A stretch of DNA of 64,000 nt from Paraburkholderia solisilvae (GTDB lineage Bacteria > Pseudomonadota > Gammaproteobacteria > Burkholderiales > Burkholderiaceae). Position 1 is the stretch's first letter. Every line of letters starts with the position of its first letter. The stretch spans positions 1 to 64,000 of the forward strand of contig NZ_CADIKF010000002.1 in NCBI RefSeq assembly GCF_902859875.1, written 5' to 3'. Positions 54,482-62,416 of this stretch are shown here, in pieces. The notes beneath the pieces were generated by a model. It was not told where the DNA came from. It saw only the letters and a list, made by a program, of their open reading frames with translations, and made no database searches. The position numbers were made by a program, and so were the translations under genes.

Positions 54482-55996
54482 TTAACGCGCCGCGATCGAA
54501 GCAGACGCGGCATCAGCGGTAGCGGCCGTGGCTGCGGTGGCCGCTGCGTCCGACGCGTCCGTATAGCCGCCGCCCAACGCGGCGGCGAGCGCGATCTGCT
54601 GGTCGCGCCGGTTCATCAGCAGGTTGGCGACGGCCTGGTCCGCGGACAACGCGTTCGTGTCCGCGTTGAGCACCGTCAGCTGGTTCGTCAGGCCGGCCTT
54701 GTATTGCGTCAGCGCCAGTTCGTCCGCACGGCGGGCAGCGCTTTGCGCGGTTTGCGCGTCAATCAGCTGCCCATCGGTTGAGCGGATATCCGCCAGTTGC
54801 GTCGCCACTTCGCTCAGCGCGGTCACGAGCGTCTGGTTGTAGGTTGCGACCGCATAGTCGAATTCCGCGTACCGCCCTTTTAGTTGCGCTCGCAACTCAC
54901 CGGCGTCGAAGATCGGCAGGTGGATCGCCGGGCCTGCGGAAACGGTGCGGCTTGCCGCGGTCAGAAAGCGGCCGAAACCGAACGCGTCGAGACCGATTGC
55001 CGCGCTCAGGTTGATATCAGGGTAGAACTCGGCCTTCGCCGATTTCACCTCATGCGTCAGCGCATCGACACGCCAGCGTGCCGCGACGATATCCGGCCGG
55101 CGGCCCACCAGGTCTGCCGGCAAGTTGTCCGGCAGCCGCACTTCGTCGCCCACGCCGAGTTCAGGCCGTGCAATCGCGAGGCCGCGGTCCGGACCGGCGC
55201 CGAGCAACGCGGCAATCTGATAGCGCGTCGTAACGATGGAGCCGTCGATCGCCTTGAGCGCCGCGCGGCTTGTCGCGAGATTCGCCTGCGCGGTCTTGCG
55301 TTCGACTTCGGTATCGAGGCCTGTCGCAATCCGCCCTGCGGTCAGGCGATCGATCTGTTCACGCTGCGCGATTTCCTGCTGCGCGATATCGCGCAATACG
55401 TAGAGCCGCGCCAACTGGTTGTACGTGCGCGCGACGGCCGTCGTCAGCGTCAATTGAACGACTTGCGCATCGGCTTCGCTTGCCTGCAACTGCGACAGCG
55501 CAGCCCTGAGCGCCTCACGATTCTTGCCCCACAGGTCGAGTTCGTACGACGCGCTCAGCACGCCCTTGTTCTCCGACTGCCAGGTGCCCGCGACCGGCGG
55601 CGGCACGAGCGCCGTGCCCGAATACTGTTCGCGGGTGTACGAATAGCTCGCGTCCGCATGCGGCAGCGTCGCGGCCTTTGCTGTTTCGCTATACGCCGCT
55701 GCGGAAGCCACCCGAGCGCGCGCCTGGTCGATCGTCGGACTGCCGCGCAGCGCCTCGTCGATCAGCGCTTTGAGTTGCGCGTCGCCGAACTGATCCGCCC
55801 AGTCGGGCGCCGGCCAGCGGCCGCCTTGGGCCGGCACGCTCTGTTGCGTCGCATAGTGCTGCGGCTGGGCGATCTGCTGGTCGCTGTGAATGCCCGCATA
55901 GTTCACGCACGCGGACAAAACCGCCGCGCACATTACCGAGATGCCGGCTTTCAGTCCACGAACCGCATGACCCGTCGCTTTTGATTGACTGCTCAT
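54482..55996 (-). CDS. NodT-type outer-membrane efflux lipoprotein (pump 2)
   Basis: This 504-aa outer-membrane factor has a lipobox LSAC (residues around 27-30) and two efflux domains (WADQFGDAQLKALIDEALRGSPTIDQARARV, SASYELDLWGKNREALRAAL, AGPAIHLPIFDAGELRAQLKGRYAEFD). It forms the exit channel of pump 2. The MarR gene lies 36 bases upstream, and its operator-like element (56000-56016) overlaps the region just before this ATG, where the ribosome binding site must be. Confidence 0.94.
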   Translation of the reverse strand: MSSQSKATGHAVRGLKAGISVMCAAVLSACVNYAGIHSDQQIAQPQHYATQQSVPAQGGRWPAPDWADQFGDAQLKALIDEALRGSPTIDQARARVASAAAYSETAKAATLPHADASYSYTREQYSGTALVPPPVAGTWQSENKGVLSASYELDLWGKNREALRAALSQLQASEADAQVVQLTLTTAVARTYNQLARLYVLRDIAQQEIAQREQIDRLTAGRIATGLDTEVERKTAQANLATSRAALKAIDGSIVTTRYQIAALLGAGPDRGLAIARPELGVGDEVRLPDNLPADLVGRRPDIVAARWRVDALTHEVKSAKAEFYPDINLSAAIGLDAFGFGRFLTAASRTVSAGPAIHLPIFDAGELRAQLKGRYAEFDYAVATYNQTLVTALSEVATQLADIRSTDGQLIDAQTAQSAARRADELALTQYKAGLTNQLTVLNADTNALSADQAVANLLMNRRDQQIALAAALGGGYTDASDAAATAATAATADAASASIAAR

Positions 55997-55999
55997 TTT

Positions 56000-56016
56000 C
56001 TGACCTATCAGATATA
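56000..56016. promoter_or_regulatory. MarR-type operator candidate, site 2
   Basis: CTGACCTATCAGATATA lies in the 36-base gap between the MarR and outer-membrane genes, four bases before the ATG of the latter. Binding here could block a promoter or translation start. Confidence 0.6.
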
Positions 56017-56032
56017 TGGGTAAAAAAACGGC

Positions 56033-56470
56033 TCAGCCGCTGATCAGCTTGTTCAACAGACGGTGCAACTCGTCGAATTCCGCTTTCGAGAAGCTTCGCA
56101 GCCGTGCGTTGAGCACATGCGGCGCGACCTCCGTGATGCGCAGCGCCGCCTCGCGTCCCGCGGCGGTAAGCTGCAGATTGACGACCCTGCGGTCCACGGT
56201 ATCGCGTGAGCGCACCAGCAAGCCGAGCGCTTCGAGCCGGTCGAGCATACGCGTCATCAGGCCGGTATCCATGCCGAGATAGCGCGCCAGTCCCGCCGGC
56301 CGGCTCTCCGTCCCGCGCAGCAGCGACATCAGGATGCCGATGTGCTGCGCCTTGATCTGCAACTCCTTCAGCGCCGCGTCCAGATCCCCAATCAGCACGT
56401 TGCGCGCCTTGTTGAGCACGAACCCGACGCTCTCGGCTTGACGATAGTTGTCTCGCGTATAGAAAGACAT
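56033..56470 (-). CDS. MarR family repressor heading the pump 2 operon
   Basis: This 145-aa winged-helix regulator contains IKAQHIGILMSLLRG, the DNA-contact region RPAGLARYLGMDTGLMTRMLDRLEALGLLVRSRDTVDRRVVNLQLT and C-terminal dimerisation helices. The family represses efflux pumps and is released by small aromatic ligands. GAGGAG before the ATG secures the start over a longer frame. It is the first gene of the MarR-OMF-EmrA-EmrB operon and a gap-free paralogue of the MarR gene next door. Confidence 0.94.
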   Translation of the reverse strand: MSFYTRDNYRQAESVGFVLNKARNVLIGDLDAALKELQIKAQHIGILMSLLRGTESRPAGLARYLGMDTGLMTRMLDRLEALGLLVRSRDTVDRRVVNLQLTAAGREAALRITEVAPHVLNARLRSFSKAEFDELHRLLNKLISG

Positions 56471-56502
56471 CTCTGACTCCTCATTCACTGCCGGAACAAT
56501 AG

Positions 56503-56519
56503 CTGATGTGTCAGATATG
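56503..56519. promoter_or_regulatory. MarR-type operator candidate, site 3
   Basis: CTGATGTGTCAGATATG lies 33 bases upstream of the first MarR gene, the expected place for autoregulation and control of the whole operon. Confidence 0.65.
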
Positions 56520-56608
56520 TTCAACAGCCAATTTCCTGAACTGTGCTGTTCAGGATTTGAATCTAATGGGGAAAATGTGGTGTGTTAGACGCGCGGTCGC
56601 AAAGCCGC

Positions 56609-57046
56609 TCAGTCGGCTACGAACTTGCGCAGCAGACGGCGCAATTCTTCGACTTCGGTCTTCGTGAATTTCTTCAGACGTTCATTCAGCACGGCCGGTG
56701 CGATTTCGGGAAGCCGTGCCGCCACGGCCCGGCCGCTACCGGTCAACGTCAGATTGACGACGCGCCGGTCTTGCGCGTCGCGCGAGCGCACGATCAATCC
56801 TTTGGCTTCGAGCTTGTCGAGCATGCGGGTCATCAGGCCCGTGTCGGTGCCAAGCGTCTTCGACAGCTCGAACGGTGTACTCGCGGTTTGCTGCTTCAGC
56901 AACAGCAGAATGCCCATTTGCTGGCTCGAGATATCGACTTCCTTCAGCGCCGCATCCATTTCCATGATGATCAGGTTGCGCGCCTTGTTAATCGCAAAGC
57001 CGACGCTGTCCATCAGACTGAAATTCTCTTTCGTGTAGTGCCGCAC
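56609..57046 (-). CDS. Second MarR family regulator, paralogue of the first
   Basis: This 145-aa regulator aligns without gaps to the product of the neighbouring MarR gene (shared blocks VGF, NKAR, DAALKE, DTGLMTRMLDKLEAKGLIVRSRD, DRRVVNL). It starts with GTG, supported by AGGGAG seven bases upstream. It stands 139 bases before the first MarR gene on the same strand, with its own operator-like element (57081-57097). The tandem arrangement suggests duplication followed by ligand specialisation or cross-regulation. Confidence 0.93.
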   Translation of the reverse strand: MRHYTKENFSLMDSVGFAINKARNLIIMEMDAALKEVDISSQQMGILLLLKQQTASTPFELSKTLGTDTGLMTRMLDKLEAKGLIVRSRDAQDRRVVNLTLTGSGRAVAARLPEIAPAVLNERLKKFTKTEVEELRRLLRKFVAD

Positions 57047-57080
57047 GGGAATCTCCCTCCATGGACGAACGCCGGTCTGG

Positions 57081-57097
57081 CTGACAGATCAGATACT
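57081..57097. promoter_or_regulatory. MarR-type operator candidate, site 4
   Basis: CTGACAGATCAGATACT lies 34 bases upstream of the second MarR gene, at almost the same distance as site 3 from the first, implying that the two regulators recognise related sites. Confidence 0.6.
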
Positions 57098-57166
57098 ACC
57101 AAATCGGTTCCTGCCACACGAGGCGCGCCGGCGACGCGGCCGCCACAGCGGGAATACCTGCGTCCG

Positions 57167-58771
57167 CTACTTCAACCCGAGCCGCTTCGCGAGCCGGTTC
57201 AGATTTGCCCGGTCCATGCCGAGCGCGCGCGCGACCGCCGCCCAATTGTTGTCGTGCCGCTCCAGCGCCTCGGACACGAGCGAGCGCTCGAACGCGATGA
57301 CCGAACTGCGAAAGTCTTCGGATGCTTGCGCGCCGTCCTTGCCGTCCGGTTCACCCGGTTCGGCTGCGCGTGACGCCGCGACCATGGCGGGCGCGGTCGA
57401 AATGCCGAGGTCGAGCGCGGTCAGCGTCAGGATGCGCGGCCGCTCGCGGTGCCGCGACAGCGCCTTGAACGCGCTGCGGCCGATCATGTGCTCGAGCTCG
57501 CGCACATTGCCCGGCCAGCGGTACGCGAGCAGCGCCGCCTGCGCATCGCTCGCGAGCCGGATGCTTAGCAGCCCGAGACGAGCACGATTCTCTTCGAGGA
57601 AAAAGCCGGCCAGCAGCAACACGTCGCGTGCGCGCTCGCGCAACGGCGGCACACGCAGCGGGTAGACACTCAACCGGTGATACAGGTCCGCGCGAAACCG
57701 GCCGGCGCGCACTTCTTCGGCGAGATCGCGGTTGGTTGCCGCGATCAGCCGCACATCGACCTTGTGCTCGCTGTCGGATCCGATGCGCTGCAGTTGCCCG
57801 TTTTGCAGCACGCGAAGCAGTTTCGCCTGCACAGCGAGCGGCAACTCGCCGACTTCGTCGAGCAGCAGCGTACCGCCGTCGGCAAGCTCGAACTTGCCGC
57901 GCCGGTCCGACGATGCACCGGAAAACGCGCCGCGCACATGGCCAAACAGTTCGCTTTCAACGAGCGTATCGGGCAGCGCCGCGCAGTTCAGGCTGATCAG
58001 CGCCTTGTAAGCGCGCGGCGAACCCGCGTGTATCGCATTGGCCACGAGTTCTTTACCGACGCCCGTCTCGCCGGTGATCAGCACTGTCAGATCACTGTTA
58101 GCGACCGTGCGGATTTCGTCGAGCAATTGCTGATGTGCGGCACTGCTACCGATCATCTCGCGGCTTCTCGGTCCGCTCGCCTGGCGGTAGGCTTCGGCTC
58201 GCTGGCGTTCCTCTTCGGTATTGCGCGCGAGCGTATCGATGCGCTCGGCCACACTGACTGTGGCAGCAGCAAGACTCAGGAATGCTTGCAGAAGGTGCAT
58301 GTCGAGACGATCGAAGCGCGCCGGGTCGAGTGCGTCGAGTGTCAGCAAGCCCCACGGGCGCCCGTTGATATAGAGCGGACAGCCGAGGCAATCGTGCACT
58401 TCCAGGTCGCCGCTCACGCCTTGCACGAGACCGTCGTACGGATCCGGCAAGCCTGAATCGGCAGGAAAGCGGGTGGGATCGCGCCGCGCGAGCAGCGCGA
58501 CGAAACGCGGATGGTCGCTGATGCGAAAGCGCCGGCCCAGCGTGTCGCTGCTGAGCCCGTCGATGGCGAGCGGCACCAGCATGTCGCCTTCGAGCCGCAA
58601 GAGCGCGGCGGCGTCGCCGGGAAAGAGTTCGCGCAACGTAGTCAGCAAACGCCGATAGCGCTCGCCGTCGGACAGGTCACGGGACAGGTCCTGGACTAGC
58701 GGGATCAACGCATCGAGCACGTGCGACGCAGTCATTCCGACTTCGTCAGCAGTCGATTTGACTCGTGTCAT
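57167..58771 (-). CDS. norR: Nitric-oxide-responsive sigma-54 activator
   Basis: This 534-aa protein has an N-terminal GAF domain that in NorR holds the NO-binding iron (about 20-170). A sigma-54 AAA+ domain follows, with Walker A ITGETGVGKELVANAIH, the sigma-54 contact loop GAFSGA and Walker B GGTLLLDEVGELP. A Fis-type helix-turn-helix lies at the end (WAAVARALGMDRANLNRLAKRLGLK). The usual GAFTGA loop has Ser for Thr. It is divergent from hmp, so it should activate hmp from the sigma-54 promoter at 58820. The ATG at 58771 matches the NorR N-terminus. Confidence 0.92.
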   Translation of the reverse strand: MTRVKSTADEVGMTASHVLDALIPLVQDLSRDLSDGERYRRLLTTLRELFPGDAAALLRLEGDMLVPLAIDGLSSDTLGRRFRISDHPRFVALLARRDPTRFPADSGLPDPYDGLVQGVSGDLEVHDCLGCPLYINGRPWGLLTLDALDPARFDRLDMHLLQAFLSLAAATVSVAERIDTLARNTEEERQRAEAYRQASGPRSREMIGSSAAHQQLLDEIRTVANSDLTVLITGETGVGKELVANAIHAGSPRAYKALISLNCAALPDTLVESELFGHVRGAFSGASSDRRGKFELADGGTLLLDEVGELPLAVQAKLLRVLQNGQLQRIGSDSEHKVDVRLIAATNRDLAEEVRAGRFRADLYHRLSVYPLRVPPLRERARDVLLLAGFFLEENRARLGLLSIRLASDAQAALLAYRWPGNVRELEHMIGRSAFKALSRHRERPRILTLTALDLGISTAPAMVAASRAAEPGEPDGKDGAQASEDFRSSVIAFERSLVSEALERHDNNWAAVARALGMDRANLNRLAKRLGLK

Positions 58772-58819
58772 ATCAACTTCTTTTATTCGTAAAGCACTGA
58801 TTTTACTGCAGATCAAAGC

Positions 58820-58834
58820 TGGCCTGATCTATGC
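58820..58834 (+). promoter_or_regulatory. Sigma-54 (-24/-12) promoter for hmp
   Basis: TGGCCTGATCTATGC has GG and GC with the required 10-base spacing between them, 60 bases before the hmp start. Presence of a NorR gene divergent from it supports the call. A possible GT-N7-AC NorR half-match overlaps the norR start (58767-58777) but is weak. Confidence 0.65.
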
Positions 58835-58894
58835 CTATCAGAGCGCGGGTCCGCTTGCGGACGTTTAGCCACTCTCTTTCAACGAGGTCGTTTC

Positions 58895-60076
58895 ATGCTG
58901 TCAGCCGAACATCGCACCATCGTCAAGGCCACCATTCCGCTGCTCGAAAGCGGCGGCGAAGGGCTTATCAGCCACTTCTACAAAACGATGCTCGACGAGC
59001 ATCCGGAAGTGCGTCCGCTTTTCAATCAGACACACCAAGCCAACGGCGACCAGGCTCGCGCGCTGGCGAACGGCGTGTTGATGTACGCGCGCCATATCGA
59101 TCAGCTCGAACAGCTGGGCGGTCTCGTTTCGCAAATCGTCAACAAGCACGTGTCGCTGAATATCCTGCCGCAACATTATCCGATCGTCGGCGCCTGTCTG
59201 CTGCGAGCGATCCGCGAGGTGCTTGGGCCGGAGATCGCGACCGATGCGGTGATTGAAGCGTGGGGCGCCGCTTACGGCCAGCTCGCCGAGCTTTTGATCG
59301 GCCTCGAGGAAAGCGTGTATGCGACCAAGGAAAACGCGAAGGGCGGCTGGCGCGGCACGCGCAAGTTCACGGTCACGCGCAAGGTGCGCGAAAGCGATGA
59401 GATTACGTCGTTCTATCTGCGTCCCGCGGACGACGGCGATCTGCTCGACTTCGAGCCGGGCCAGTTCATTGCGCTGCGCGTCACGATTGACGGCGTGGAG
59501 GTGCGCCGCAACTATTCGCTCTCCGCAGCCGCGAATGGACTCGAGTATCGGATCAGCGTGAAACGCGAACCTGACGGCAAGGTGTCGAATTACCTGCACG
59601 ACCACGTGATCGAAGAAGACACGCTCGATGTGTTCGCGCCGTCCGGTGACTTCACGCTGCAGGACAGCACCAGGCCGCTCGTGCTGATCAGCGGCGGTGT
59701 CGGCATTACGCCGACGCTTGCGATGCTGCGCGTGGCGCTGAAGACGTCCCGGCCGGTGCACTTCATTCACGCGGCGCGCCACGGCGGCGTGCATGCGTTC
59801 CGCCATTTCATCGACGATCTCGCCGCGCGACATCCGCAACTGAAACGCTTCTATGTGTACGAAAAGCCGCGTGCGGAAGACCTCTCGCACGACGCGACCG
59901 GCTATCTCGACGAAGCGCGGCTGCGCGAATGGATGCCGGCGACGCAAGACGTCGACGTGTATTTTCTTGGGCCGAAGTCGTTCATGAAGGCGGTCAAGAA
60001 GCATCTGAACACGCTCGGCGTGCCGGCGGCGCAAGCGCGCTATGAGTTCTTCGGGCCGGCTTCCGCGCTTGATTGA
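58895..60076 (+). CDS. hmp: Flavohemoglobin, nitric oxide dioxygenase
   Basis: This 393-aa protein has an N-terminal globin domain with Tyr29, Gln53 and the heme-ligand His85 at the canonical positions. An FAD domain follows (EPGQFIALRVTIDG, RRNYSLSAAANG), then an NAD(P)H domain (LISGGVGITPTLAML, then VYFLGPKSFMKAV). It converts NO to nitrate in the cytoplasm using O2 and NAD(P)H. GAGG precedes the ATG. Expression is predicted to depend on sigma-54 and NorR. Confidence 0.96.
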   Translation: MLSAEHRTIVKATIPLLESGGEGLISHFYKTMLDEHPEVRPLFNQTHQANGDQARALANGVLMYARHIDQLEQLGGLVSQIVNKHVSLNILPQHYPIVGACLLRAIREVLGPEIATDAVIEAWGAAYGQLAELLIGLEESVYATKENAKGGWRGTRKFTVTRKVRESDEITSFYLRPADDGDLLDFEPGQFIALRVTIDGVEVRRNYSLSAAANGLEYRISVKREPDGKVSNYLHDHVIEEDTLDVFAPSGDFTLQDSTRPLVLISGGVGITPTLAMLRVALKTSRPVHFIHAARHGGVHAFRHFIDDLAARHPQLKRFYVYEKPRAEDLSHDATGYLDEARLREWMPATQDVDVYFLGPKSFMKAVKKHLNTLGVPAAQARYEFFGPASALD

Positions 60077-60091
60077 ACGTTCGGTCTGTGC

Positions 60092-60131
60092 GCCGCTGGC
60101 GGTGGGTGATCTGATCGCAACCGCCAGCGGC
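60092..60131 (+). terminator. Hairpin after hmp
   Basis: GCCGCTGGCGGT (60092-60103) and ACCGCCAGCGGC (60120-60131) are perfect 12-bp arms around a 16-base loop, 15 bases after the hmp stop. No T-run follows; a terminator or mRNA 3'-end stabiliser is likely. Confidence 0.55.
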
Positions 60132-60207
60132 TCGCTCCCTGTCGAAGTTTGACCCGTGACCGCTGTTCCAGCCGCTGTGCGGCGCGCGGGAGCGGGTTTT
60201 GTACGTG

Positions 60208-61431
60208 TCAGATCGCCTTGCGCGCGAACCGCGAGCCCAGCAGATCCGCGAACACGCAGACGAAGAAAGCCGCCGCGGCGATGACGAACAGCGTGCGATG
60301 GTTCCCGCCGCTGCCGTTGAAAATCGACGAACAGATGTAGCCCGCGGCCGCCTGAAACGCCGCAAATACGATTGTCAGACGGCTCCATACGATATTCTGC
60401 CGCGCATGATTGCCGGGTATCACTTCATGCACGCGAGCCAGCATCATCGGCACGATGCCGGGCGGAAAGCTGCCGATCAGCACGGCCAGCGCGCCAATCG
60501 CGATACGGTTGCCCGACATTGCCAGCAGGGCCGCGAAAACGGCCTGCGCGAGCATCACCACGCGCATTCCGCGCACGCCGCCGAGGCGGTCGGCAAGCCA
60601 GCCGTACAACGGCGGACCGGCGATCGCGCCGACCCCGTACAAGGTCCAGACCAGCGCACCGACGTGCGTGCCCGCGCCCAGCTCGCGCGCGACGAAGTCG
60701 ACGAGAAACACCATGGTCGGCACGATGCCGAACGCCATCACCGCATATTGCATGTACAGCATGCGCACGCCGGCGCTTGCAGGCTGATGCGGCACGTCAG
60801 CCTGCGCGTGCGTTTGCACCACCGCGGCATGCGCGCGCGCCGAAGGCCAGGCGAACCAGGTCGCCGCGGTCAGCAGCGCCGACAGCACGCCGAGGCCGAT
60901 CCACGTCTGACTCAAGCCGAGCTTCATCAGCGGCGGAATCAGTGTGCCGGAAGCGGCAATGCCGAGTCCGAGCCCCAGAAATAGCGCGCCGCTCACGAGG
61001 CCCTTGCGCTCGCCCGGCACGTGCGGCATGACCGTCGCGGCCACCAGCACCATTACCGCGCCGCCGGCCACGCCGGAAAGCAGTCGCCAGACGAAAAACC
61101 ACGCGACCGAAACGGGGAATCCGCAGGCAAAAAATGCGGCCGTGACGAGCAGCATCATCGCGCGCAGCGTATGGGCGTTGGTCAGACGGCGCGCGAGCGG
61201 GCGTCCCGCGATCGCGCCGATCAGATAGCCCATCAGGTTTGCCGCGCCCAGGTAGACGACATCGGACGTGGCGAACCAGTGCGCCTGAATCAGCGATGGC
61301 AGCAGCGGCGTGTACGCGAAGCGCGCAAGCCCGATGCTGACGAGACTGGCGCATAAGCCCGCGAAAATGTAGCGCCACGCGGAGTTGCGGCGGTCGGCAA
61401 TCGGCATGGTCGTCGATATATCGGTAGACAT
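60208..61431 (-). CDS. YbfB/YjiJ-family MFS transporter
   Basis: This 407-aa, 12-helix protein has the subfamily signature FAGLCASLVSIGLARFAYTPLLPSLIQAHWF at the N-terminus and LGAANLMGYLIGAIAGRPLARRL. The function of this MFS branch is not established. It is divergent from the secreted cupin gene across about 300 bases, with two dyads in the gap. A perfect 7-5-7 inverted repeat lies about 90 bases upstream of its start. Confidence 0.9.
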   Translation of the reverse strand: MSTDISTTMPIADRRNSAWRYIFAGLCASLVSIGLARFAYTPLLPSLIQAHWFATSDVVYLGAANLMGYLIGAIAGRPLARRLTNAHTLRAMMLLVTAAFFACGFPVSVAWFFVWRLLSGVAGGAVMVLVAATVMPHVPGERKGLVSGALFLGLGLGIAASGTLIPPLMKLGLSQTWIGLGVLSALLTAATWFAWPSARAHAAVVQTHAQADVPHQPASAGVRMLYMQYAVMAFGIVPTMVFLVDFVARELGAGTHVGALVWTLYGVGAIAGPPLYGWLADRLGGVRGMRVVMLAQAVFAALLAMSGNRIAIGALAVLIGSFPPGIVPMMLARVHEVIPGNHARQNIVWSRLTIVFAAFQAAAGYICSSIFNGSGGNHRTLFVIAAAAFFVCVFADLLGSRFARKAI

Positions 61432-61520
61432 TGATGGTTTCCGGGTGGATCCGCATGGATCTGCGGAAAGGGACGGACTACGCCGACGTGTTCGAACAGC
61501 GCATCAGACGCGCATCTTAG

Positions 61521-61539
61521 TCATCTTGGTCAAAGATGA
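61521..61539. promoter_or_regulatory. Inverted repeat upstream of the MFS transporter
   Basis: TCATCTT and AAGATGA form a perfect inverted repeat with spacer GGTCA, flanked on both sides by TTAG. Position, 90 bases before the transporter start, fits an operator. The regulator is unknown. Confidence 0.5.
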
Positions 61540-61610
61540 TTAGGGGCTTTTTCAGAAAATATCTGTTCCTGGCGGCTCTTGAAAAACGCTCAAAAGAGGT
61601 CTAGTCTTCG

Positions 61611-61635
61611 AACTACGATTTCGTAAGTCGCAGTT
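61611..61635. promoter_or_regulatory. Twin element, copy A, upstream of the cupin gene
   Basis: AACTACGATTTCGTAAGTCG is identical to copy B at 62318. The full dyad runs from CGAACTACGA to TCGCAGTTCG (one mismatch) around a nine-base centre. The core TACGA-TT-TCGTA is itself a perfect inverted repeat. Confidence 0.65.
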
Positions 61636-61728
61636 CGAAACGTTTTTCTAGCCGTTTTGCATGGTGCTTCGCGGCCGTTTTCCGTCTTTCTGCCTGATCG
61701 CGCCATCCACCCCCTTAAGGAGATTCCG

Positions 61729-62160
61729 ATGAAATCCACGAAGGCTGTTTTTGCCGCCGCTGTTGCGTCGTTCGCCGTTCTCGCATGGTCACCCGCTGCT
61801 CACGCACATGGCGGTGACGGCGCGCAAGAGTCGATTCAGCCGGCATTCAGGACGCCCGTCGCCAACGTGCCCGGCAAAACGATGACGGCTTTAGTGGTCA
61901 CCTACGCGCCCGGCGGCAAATCCATGTCCCATCGGCACGGCGAAGCATTCGTGGTGGCCTACGTCCTGCAGGGCGAAATTCGCAGCGGCGTCAACGGCGG
62001 CGAGCCACACGTCTACCACGCCGGGGAATCGTGGACCGAAGCGCCGGGCGACCATCACACGGTCAGCGAGAACGCGAGCAAGACGAAACCCGCGAAGCTG
62101 CTGGCAATTTTCGTTGCCGACGACAACGACAAAGACCTCGTGATCCCGGACAAGAAGTAA
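61729..62160 (+). CDS. Secreted cupin-domain protein
   Basis: This 143-aa protein has a signal peptide (KSTKAVFAAAVASFAVLAWSPAAHA) and a single cupin domain. Motif 1 is PGGKSMSHRHGEAFVVAYVLQGEI; motif 2 is YHAGESWTEAPGDHHTVSENAS. The metal-binding His residues are present. It is expected in the periplasm; such proteins often accompany quinone or redox stress genes. AAGGAG precedes the ATG. The upstream dyad is shared with the azoreductase-like gene that follows, implying a common regulator. Confidence 0.88.
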   Translation: MKSTKAVFAAAVASFAVLAWSPAAHAHGGDGAQESIQPAFRTPVANVPGKTMTALVVTYAPGGKSMSHRHGEAFVVAYVLQGEIRSGVNGGEPHVYHAGESWTEAPGDHHTVSENASKTKPAKLLAIFVADDNDKDLVIPDKK

Positions 62161-62179
62161 GCCGCCGGACGGCTCGCGA

Positions 62180-62207
62180 AGCCGGCTGTACCAACGTACA
62201 GCCGGCT
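62180..62207 (+). terminator. Hairpin after the cupin gene
   Basis: AGCCGGCTGTAC and GTACAGCCGGCT form a perfect 12-bp stem with loop CAAC, 19 bases after the cupin stop. It lacks a T-tract. It separates the cupin transcript from the azoreductase gene, which has its own promoter element. Confidence 0.6.
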
Positions 62208-62317
62208 CCGTCACGCGCGTGCGTGCGGCCCGACATTGCGCACGGCAACAGAACACTGTGTCTCGCCGGGAACAACCAACCCGTGCTTGCGCAACGCCAC
62301 CTGATCCTCTACTCTGC

Positions 62318-62342
62318 AACTACGATTTCGTAAGTCGTAGTT
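62318..62342. promoter_or_regulatory. Twin element, copy B, upstream of the azoreductase-like gene
   Basis: AACTACGA and TCGTAGTT are perfect 8-bp arms around TTTCGTAAG. The first 20 bases are identical to copy A. It lies 75 bases upstream of the flavoprotein start. Confidence 0.7.
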
Positions 62343-62416
62343 AAAAGAAATAGGTCCGCGGTTTGCCGCGAATTGCGGTGAACGGCACGTTCAGGTTTGC
62401 ATATCGGAGAGCCATC

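Noticed and set aside
58901..60388. A 495-residue minus-strand frame antisense to hmp
   Set aside because: The plus strand encodes flavohemoglobin with canonical residues; the antisense frame has no motif or ribosome binding site.
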